The translations under genes and the position numbers were made by a program. Shown here piece after piece: positions 5,330 through 8,394 of a DNA stretch of 8,394 nt (position 1 is its first letter; every line of letters begins with the position of its first letter). This DNA comes from MGOM01 sp035455265 (GTDB lineage: Bacteria; Chloroflexota; Anaerolineae; Anaerolineales; E44-bin32). The DNA lies in the NCBI GenBank assembly GCA_035455265.1, contig DATIFK010000072.1, forward strand, positions 1 to 8,394, read 5' to 3'. The notes beneath the pieces were generated by a model. The model had not been told where the DNA came from. It saw nothing but the letters and a program-made list of their open reading frames with translations, and searched no databases.

Positions 5330-5995
5330 ATGAGTGTGACGAGATCTGCCCGGCGGGCGCTGGCGCCTGCCCTCGCCCTGGGAGTCATCCTGGCCGCCTG
5401 TGCGCCTCCGACACCCGAGCCCATGGAGCAGGAGCCGATGGCGACCGACGCCATGATGGACCACCCCACGCCGACCGAAGACCACATGATGGAGGACGCC
5501 ACCCCCACGGCCGAGGCCATGATGCAAGGAGAGTCCATGGGCATGCCGGGATTCTTCTCGGTGGCGCTCACGGACGTCGCTTCCGGAACCGAATTCACCC
5601 TGGCGGACTTCGAGGGAAAGGTTGTCCTGCTCGAGCCGTTCGCCCAATGGTGTTCCACGTGCCTGGCCCAGCAGCGCGAGGTCGTGCGCTTGCGCCAGCT
5701 CCTGGGCGACCGCGACGACTTCGTCATCGTGGGGCTGGACATCGACCCCAATGAGGACGCGGCGATGCTCCAGGCGTACCTGGCCCGCTACGGATTCGAT
5801 TGGCATTACGCCGTCGCCCCCACCGAGGTGGCACGCGAGATCGGGGACCTCTACGGCAGCCAGTATCTGAACCCTCCGTCGGCGCCGATGTTGGTGATCG
5901 ACCAGCACGGAGAGGTGCATCCACTCGAGGTCGGCACGAAGACCGCCGAGGCCCTGCAAGCCGTGGTCGAACCTCTGCTCGATGAGACGATGTAG
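5330..5995 (+). CDS. TlpA-like thioredoxin-fold lipoprotein with Met-rich repeat stalk
   Basis: A 221-residue exported redoxin. A signal peptide (basic SVTRSARR, then a hydrophobic core) ends in a good lipobox, ILAAC, with C24 the likely lipid anchor. Residues 25-74 form an acidic, methionine-rich linker with ten methionines, including MM pairs at 42, 53 and 64. The thioredoxin domain follows: KVVLLEPFAQWCSTCLAQQR (97-116) with the WCxxC pair C108/C111, FVIVGLDIDPNED (131-143), and NPPSAPMLVID with the cis-proline before P187 (181-191). It probably reduces disulfides or carries electrons outside the membrane, recharged by the CcdA protein encoded 8 bp downstream. ATG at 5330 has GGAGG six bases upstream. 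The stalk could be a methionine oxidant sink serviced by MsrP, or bind copper; neither is shown by sequence alone. Confidence 0.9.
   Translation: MSVTRSARRALAPALALGVILAACAPPTPEPMEQEPMATDAMMDHPTPTEDHMMEDATPTAEAMMQGESMGMPGFFSVALTDVASGTEFTLADFEGKVVLLEPFAQWCSTCLAQQREVVRLRQLLGDRDDFVIVGLDIDPNEDAAMLQAYLARYGFDWHYAVAPTEVAREIGDLYGSQYLNPPSAPMLVIDQHGEVHPLEVGTKTAEALQAVVEPLLDETM
5447..5545 (+). repeat. Three 11-residue Met-pair repeats in the lipoprotein stalk
   Basis: Residues 40-50 read DAMMDHPTPTE, residues 51-61 DHMMEDATPTA, and residues 62-72 EAMMQGESMGM. Each unit is 33 bp and places MM at positions 3-4. The preceding residues 29-39 (PEPMEQEPMAT) may be a degenerate fourth unit. The third unit loses the TPT part but gains two further methionines. 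Confidence 0.85.
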
Positions 5996-6003
5996 CAACT
6001 CGA

Positions 6004-6681
6004 GTGGACGCCTCGACGGCGCTGACCTCGATCGGGCTGGGCGTGGTGGCGAGCGCAAGCCCGTGTGTTCTCCCGCTCTATCCGGGGTTCCTGGCCTACC
6101 TGGCCCTGGGGACGGATCGCCGTCCCCTGGGCCGCGGCCGATACCTGCTGGGGGTCTTCATCCTGGCCGGTGTCCTGACCATGATGCTGCTTCTTGGTCT
6201 CGTGCTGGCGGCCCTGTCGATTGCGATTGGCCGAGCCCTTTCGGTCGTCATCCCGGTGGCAGACCTGCTCCTTCTGACCTTCGGGATTCTGCTCCTCGTA
6301 GACCGGAATCCTTTTCAGAGATTCCCGCAGCTCCGCGCACCTGTGGTCTCACACCCGTACGCCGGCGCTTTCCTCTATGGCCTGTTGTACGGGCCGATCG
6401 CCTTCCCGTGTTCCGGGCCGTTGGTGGTCGGATTGTTCGCCTTCTCCCTGACCGCCGGTCAGGCGCTGGACCAGCTGTCGGTGTTCCTCTGGTTCGGCGT
6501 CGGATTCGGTTTGCCGCTGTTGATGTTGTCGTTCGCCTCCGCCGCATCGCAACGCCACCTGACTCGGCTCTTCGCCCGCCACGCGCGGGCCATCTCATGG
6601 GTCGGCGGGGCGATGCTGGTGGCCGTGGCCGCCTATGATCTGTGGAGCAATTGGGAATTCCTGCGGCCGTACCTGCAGTGA
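6004..6681 (+). CDS. ccdA: CcdA/DsbD-type transmembrane thiol electron transporter
   Basis: A 225-residue integral membrane protein of the CcdA (DsbD beta-domain) family, which moves reducing equivalents from cytoplasmic thioredoxin to extracytoplasmic thioredoxin-fold proteins. The two redox cysteines are in the expected places: C21 in SASPCVLPLYPGFLAYLAL (17-35) and C136 in YGPIAFPCSGPLVVG (129-143), each at the start of one of the paired helix triplets. About six hydrophobic segments are visible, ending with ISWVGGAMLVAVAAYDLW (197-214). The start is GTG at 6004, 8 bp after the lipoprotein stop; no in-frame ATG exists upstream and the Shine-Dalgarno match is weak, so coupling to the upstream gene is likely. 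The natural client is the upstream lipoprotein; the second CXXC lipoprotein upstream of msrP could share it. A classical role in cytochrome c maturation cannot be excluded, but no haem-lyase genes are in view. Confidence 0.93.
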   Translation: MDASTALTSIGLGVVASASPCVLPLYPGFLAYLALGTDRRPLGRGRYLLGVFILAGVLTMMLLLGLVLAALSIAIGRALSVVIPVADLLLLTFGILLLVDRNPFQRFPQLRAPVVSHPYAGAFLYGLLYGPIAFPCSGPLVVGLFAFSLTAGQALDQLSVFLWFGVGFGLPLLMLSFASAASQRHLTRLFARHARAISWVGGAMLVAVAAYDLWSNWEFLRPYLQ

Positions 6682-6733
6682 CACGGACCTGGTGGCGTGC
6701 AGGGCGCGGTCGAGCGTCGGCTTGCGGCCCTGA

Positions 6734-6774
6734 CTTCAGCTGGGGGCCTTCCTCTGAAGAGGCTCGGGTGCCTC
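6734..6774. terminator. Weak hairpins between convergent ccdA and sigma-factor genes
   Basis: CTTCAG (6734-6739) can pair with CTGAAG (6754-6759) over a 14-nt loop. The alternative GAGGC (6759-6763) pairs with GCCTC (6770-6774) over a 6-nt loop and overlaps the sigma-factor stop codon. The two structures share G6759, neither is followed by a T tract, and the 91-bp gap between the convergent stops holds nothing else I recognise. A bidirectional terminator would be expected here from gene orientation, but the sequence support is poor. Confidence 0.25.
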
Positions 6775-7798
6775 AGCCAGCCAGACGATCGGGCAAACCG
6801 AACAACCGAAAGAGGTGGGGGAATCCGAACGTCGTCGCGTCTTCGACAAGCCCCGCGTCCAGCGTGACGACTTGGACGGCGAACGCCACGTAGCCAGGAC
6901 CATCGTCCCGCCGCCGATACAACCCGAAGGCTGGGCAACCATTGGCCCGCGTCGGCACCAGACGCCAGCGTCCACGCGCATCTCCCGCCAGCACGGTCGC
7001 CTCGAGGAAGGCTCGGATGGACGCTCGGCCGCGATACCAGGCGGGCAGCGGCGGCATGGGGAATGTGGCGTCTTCCTTGAGCAGGAGCGTCAGCGCTTCG
7101 ACATCGGCGTTTTCCCAGGCCGCCACGTAGCGCGCGAGGAGATCTCGATCGCTCGCGTCGTCGGGTTCGACGCCGCGGCGAATCCGTGCCTTGCCGCCGG
7201 TGTGCCCGGACAGGGTCGTCCGAGCCCGATACAACGCGCTCGTCACGGACGCCGGCGAGAGATCCAGCAGTCCGGCGACCTCAGCCGCCGACCAGCCCAA
7301 CACGTCCCGCAGCAACAAGATGGCCCTTTGCTTCGGCGGCAACGCCTGCAAGGCGACGAGGAATGCGAGGCGGACGCTTTCCCGCCGATCGTAGGTTGCT
7401 GCCGGGTCGGCTCCGGCCTCCGGCAGAAGGGCATCGGGGAATGGTTCCAGCCAGATCGGGTCGAGGACCGGGCCTTCGACTGGGCCGAGCGGATCGGCCG
7501 GCTTGAAGAAGTCGCTCGGGAGTCCCCGCCGGGTGCCTCGGGCGCGATGCGCCAACTCGTCGAGGCAGGCATTCGTGGCGATCTTGTACAGCCAGGCGCG
7601 CACCGGCGCCCGCCCGGCGTAGCTCTGCCGGTTCCTCCACGCCCGCAGCAGAGTCTCCTGCACCAGGTCCTCCGCCTCGGTCAGCGAACCCAGCATGCGG
7701 TAGCAGTGAACCTGGAGCTCGCGCCGGTACGGCTCGGTCAGGGCCTCGAAGGCGCCTTCACCCCGCAGCCATGCTTCGTGGTCCGCGACCGGGTTCAT
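6773..7798 (-). CDS. ECF sigma factor with C-terminal SnoaL-like domain (SigG/ECF56-like)
   Basis: A 341-residue extracytoplasmic-function sigma factor. Region 2 runs from about residue 17 to 88 (LTEPYRRELQVHCYRMLGSL, then EAEDLVQETLLRAW and RAWLYKIATNACLDEL). The linker contains IWLEPFPDALLPEAG (115-129), a signature of the long SigG-type group. Region 4 lies at about 140-198 (LAFLVALQALPPKQRAILLL, then GWSAAEVAGLLDLSPASVTS). Residues ~215-330 form a SnoaL-like domain (RYVAAWENADVEALTLLLKE, then PMPPLPAWYRGRASIRAFLE), which in such sigma factors is thought to regulate activity in place of a separate anti-sigma factor; no anti-sigma gene is adjacent here. ATG at 7798 has no clear Shine-Dalgarno sequence, but no in-frame alternative lies upstream. 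The gene is divergent from the ABM-like gene and convergent with ccdA, so control of the redox genes is not implied. Confidence 0.92.
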   Translation of the reverse strand: MNPVADHEAWLRGEGAFEALTEPYRRELQVHCYRMLGSLTEAEDLVQETLLRAWRNRQSYAGRAPVRAWLYKIATNACLDELAHRARGTRRGLPSDFFKPADPLGPVEGPVLDPIWLEPFPDALLPEAGADPAATYDRRESVRLAFLVALQALPPKQRAILLLRDVLGWSAAEVAGLLDLSPASVTSALYRARTTLSGHTGGKARIRRGVEPDDASDRDLLARYVAAWENADVEALTLLLKEDATFPMPPLPAWYRGRASIRAFLEATVLAGDARGRWRLVPTRANGCPAFGLYRRRDDGPGYVAFAVQVVTLDAGLVEDATTFGFPHLFRLFGLPDRLAG

Positions 7799-7893
7799 GT
7801 CAGCTTGCCGAACCTCGAGATTCCCGGCGACCGCGCATTTTCGCTCCCGAACGCCGTCTTACAGGTGAATCCTAACGCCAAACGGAGGTTGGA
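7799..7893. promoter_or_regulatory. Divergent promoter region between sigma-factor and ABM-like genes
   Basis: These 95 bases must hold the start signals of two divergent genes. GGAGG (7884-7888), five bases before ATG at 7894, is a good ribosome binding site for the plus-strand gene. I could not identify a convincing -35/-10 pair of housekeeping or ECF type on either strand; CGTC at 7855-7858 resembles an ECF -10 element but has no matching -35 at the right distance. Confidence 0.5.
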
Positions 7894-8193
7894 ATGAACT
7901 ACATCGTCGTCGTTCGAGGCCGGTTGAAGGCCGCCCAGGCGGAAGCCCGCAAGGTCCATGACGCCACCGTCGGCAAGATTTCCCCTCAGAGCCGCCAGAT
8001 GGGCAGCACGGGCCATCACGCCTACCTGAACCCTCAGGATGCCAAGGACTTCCTGGCCGTCGATTCTTGGAACAACATCGAGGCCATCCAGAAGCTGTAC
8101 AGTGATCCGGCCCTGGCGGCGGAGTTCGGCAAGCTCTTCGAGGGCCAGCCGGACGTCTCGATCTGGGCCGAGTCGGACTGGATGAGCTACTGA
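7894..8193 (+). CDS. Small ABM-like dimeric alpha/beta-barrel protein
   Basis: A 99-residue soluble protein that looks like a member of the antibiotic-biosynthesis-monooxygenase (ABM)-like dimeric ferredoxin-fold group. It begins with a beta strand (MNYIVVVRGRL), followed by helix residues (AAQAEARKVHDAT), the HHAYLNPQDAKDFLAVDSWN segment (41-60), a helix with NIEAIQKLYSDPALAAEFGK, and a final strand with VSIWAESDW. The length is typical of a single ABM domain. It has no signal peptide, cysteines or membrane segment. Such proteins are sometimes oxygenases and often of unknown role, so I assign no reaction. ATG at 7894 is supported by GGAGG at 7884-7888. The divergent position next to an ECF sigma factor with a SnoaL-like domain suggests it is a target of that sigma factor (inference from neighbourhood). 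Confidence 0.8.
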   Translation: MNYIVVVRGRLKAAQAEARKVHDATVGKISPQSRQMGSTGHHAYLNPQDAKDFLAVDSWNNIEAIQKLYSDPALAAEFGKLFEGQPDVSIWAESDWMSY

Positions 8194-8211
8194 GAGAAGA
8201 GGGATTCTCTC
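8192..8211 (+). terminator. Hairpin overlapping the ABM-like gene stop codon
   Basis: GAGAGAA (8192-8198) pairs perfectly with TTCTCTC (8205-8211) around a 6-nt loop (GAGGGA). The stem begins inside the TGA stop (8191-8193). A pyrimidine-rich stretch (CGTCTCTCCTCC) follows rather than a T tract, so intrinsic termination would be weak. Confidence 0.35.
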
Positions 8212-8256
8212 CGTCTCTCCTCCAACCGACGAGGTCAGACCCTGGAGGCAGGGAGA

Positions 8257-8358
8257 GAGGGCGAAGCGCGAGGGGGCACAACTCCTATCCCTCTCCCCTG
8301 CTAGGCGGCGGTTGGCGTCGCCCATCATTGATGTTAGGCAACCGATGCTCGAGTGCCG
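8257..8358 (+). repeat. Dispersed intergenic repeat, copy B
   Basis: This ~102-bp segment is the counterpart of 285-390. Conserved blocks are CCTATCCCTCTCCCCT (8284-8299), GCGGCGGTTGG (8305-8315), TTGATGTTAGGCA (8328-8340) and GAGTGCCG (8351-8358); the gaps differ by only a few bases. It lies 63 bases after the stop of a plus-strand gene, again with a hairpin in between. Substitutions are spread through the copy, so the two are not a recent duplication. Confidence 0.75.
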
Positions 8359-8372
8359 AGATGCTACTCTCT

Positions 8373-8394
8373 GGGGGCAGGGGGCGGGGGGACG
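8373..8394 (+). repeat. G-rich tract at the window edge, possibly a cut hairpin arm
   Basis: GGGGGCAGGGGGCGGGGGG (8373-8391) resembles the purine arm of the hairpin at 573-628 and the G-rich units at 805-847. The window ends before a complementary arm could be seen, so it may be half of a similar hairpin or a G-quadruplex-forming tract. Confidence 0.4.

Noticed and set aside
7858..7876. Third regulator site (CTTAC...CTAAC) before the ABM-like gene
   Set aside because: Half-site spacing is 14 rather than 11 bp and the GTAAGG/CTTAA pattern is not met, so it does not match the two sites at 3164 and 5214.
1..8394. tRNA, rRNA, CRISPR, insertion sequence or phage elements
   Set aside because: No cloverleaf-like or rRNA-like stretch, no regularly spaced short repeats, and no transposase or integrase motifs were seen on either strand.

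Overview
The window is GC-rich and gene-dense, with GTG used as start codon alongside ATG. It has no RNA genes, transposases or CRISPR arrays that I can see. The gene families, the several lipobox-bearing exported proteins and the G/C-rich dispersed intergenic repeats fit a free-living bacterium, possibly Chloroflexota. That assignment is an impression from protein style, not proof.

Layout. The 3' end of an unrecognised gene (1-153) is followed by about 630 bp without a convincing gene, which carries dispersed repeats and hairpins (154-783). Then comes a minus-strand block in transcription order: OmpR-type response regulator (5128-4442), membrane histidine kinase (4445-3177), thioredoxin-fold lipoprotein (3120-2554), methionine-sulfoxide reductase catalytic subunit MsrP (2550-1597) and its haem-binding membrane partner MsrQ (1569-784). 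Divergent from it, on the plus strand, are a second thioredoxin-fold lipoprotein with a methionine-rich repeat stalk (5330-5995) and a CcdA-type thiol transporter (6004-6681). A minus-strand ECF sigma factor with a C-terminal SnoaL-like domain (7798-6773) converges on ccdA and is divergent from a small ABM-like alpha/beta-barrel protein gene (7894-8193). The window ends in another copy of the dispersed repeat seen near its start.

How the parts fit. The central seven genes look like one extracytoplasmic redox-repair locus. MsrPQ reduces oxidised methionines outside the cytoplasmic membrane with quinone electrons. CcdA could bring thiol electrons across the membrane to the two CXXC lipoproteins. 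The two-component system is probably the regulator, comparable in genomic logic to HprSR-MsrPQ of Escherichia coli. The sequence supports this regulatory link: two matching 18-bp sites (CTTAA-N5-G-N-GTAAGG) lie upstream of the thioredoxin-msrPQ genes and upstream of the regulator-kinase pair, each followed by a plausible -10 box. The lipoprotein with an 11-residue, methionine-paired repeat is a candidate oxidant sink and MsrP substrate, or a metal-binding stalk.

The other notable feature is a dispersed repeat family lying just downstream of gene ends. One copy appears to have supplied the last ~30 codons and the stop codon of msrQ.
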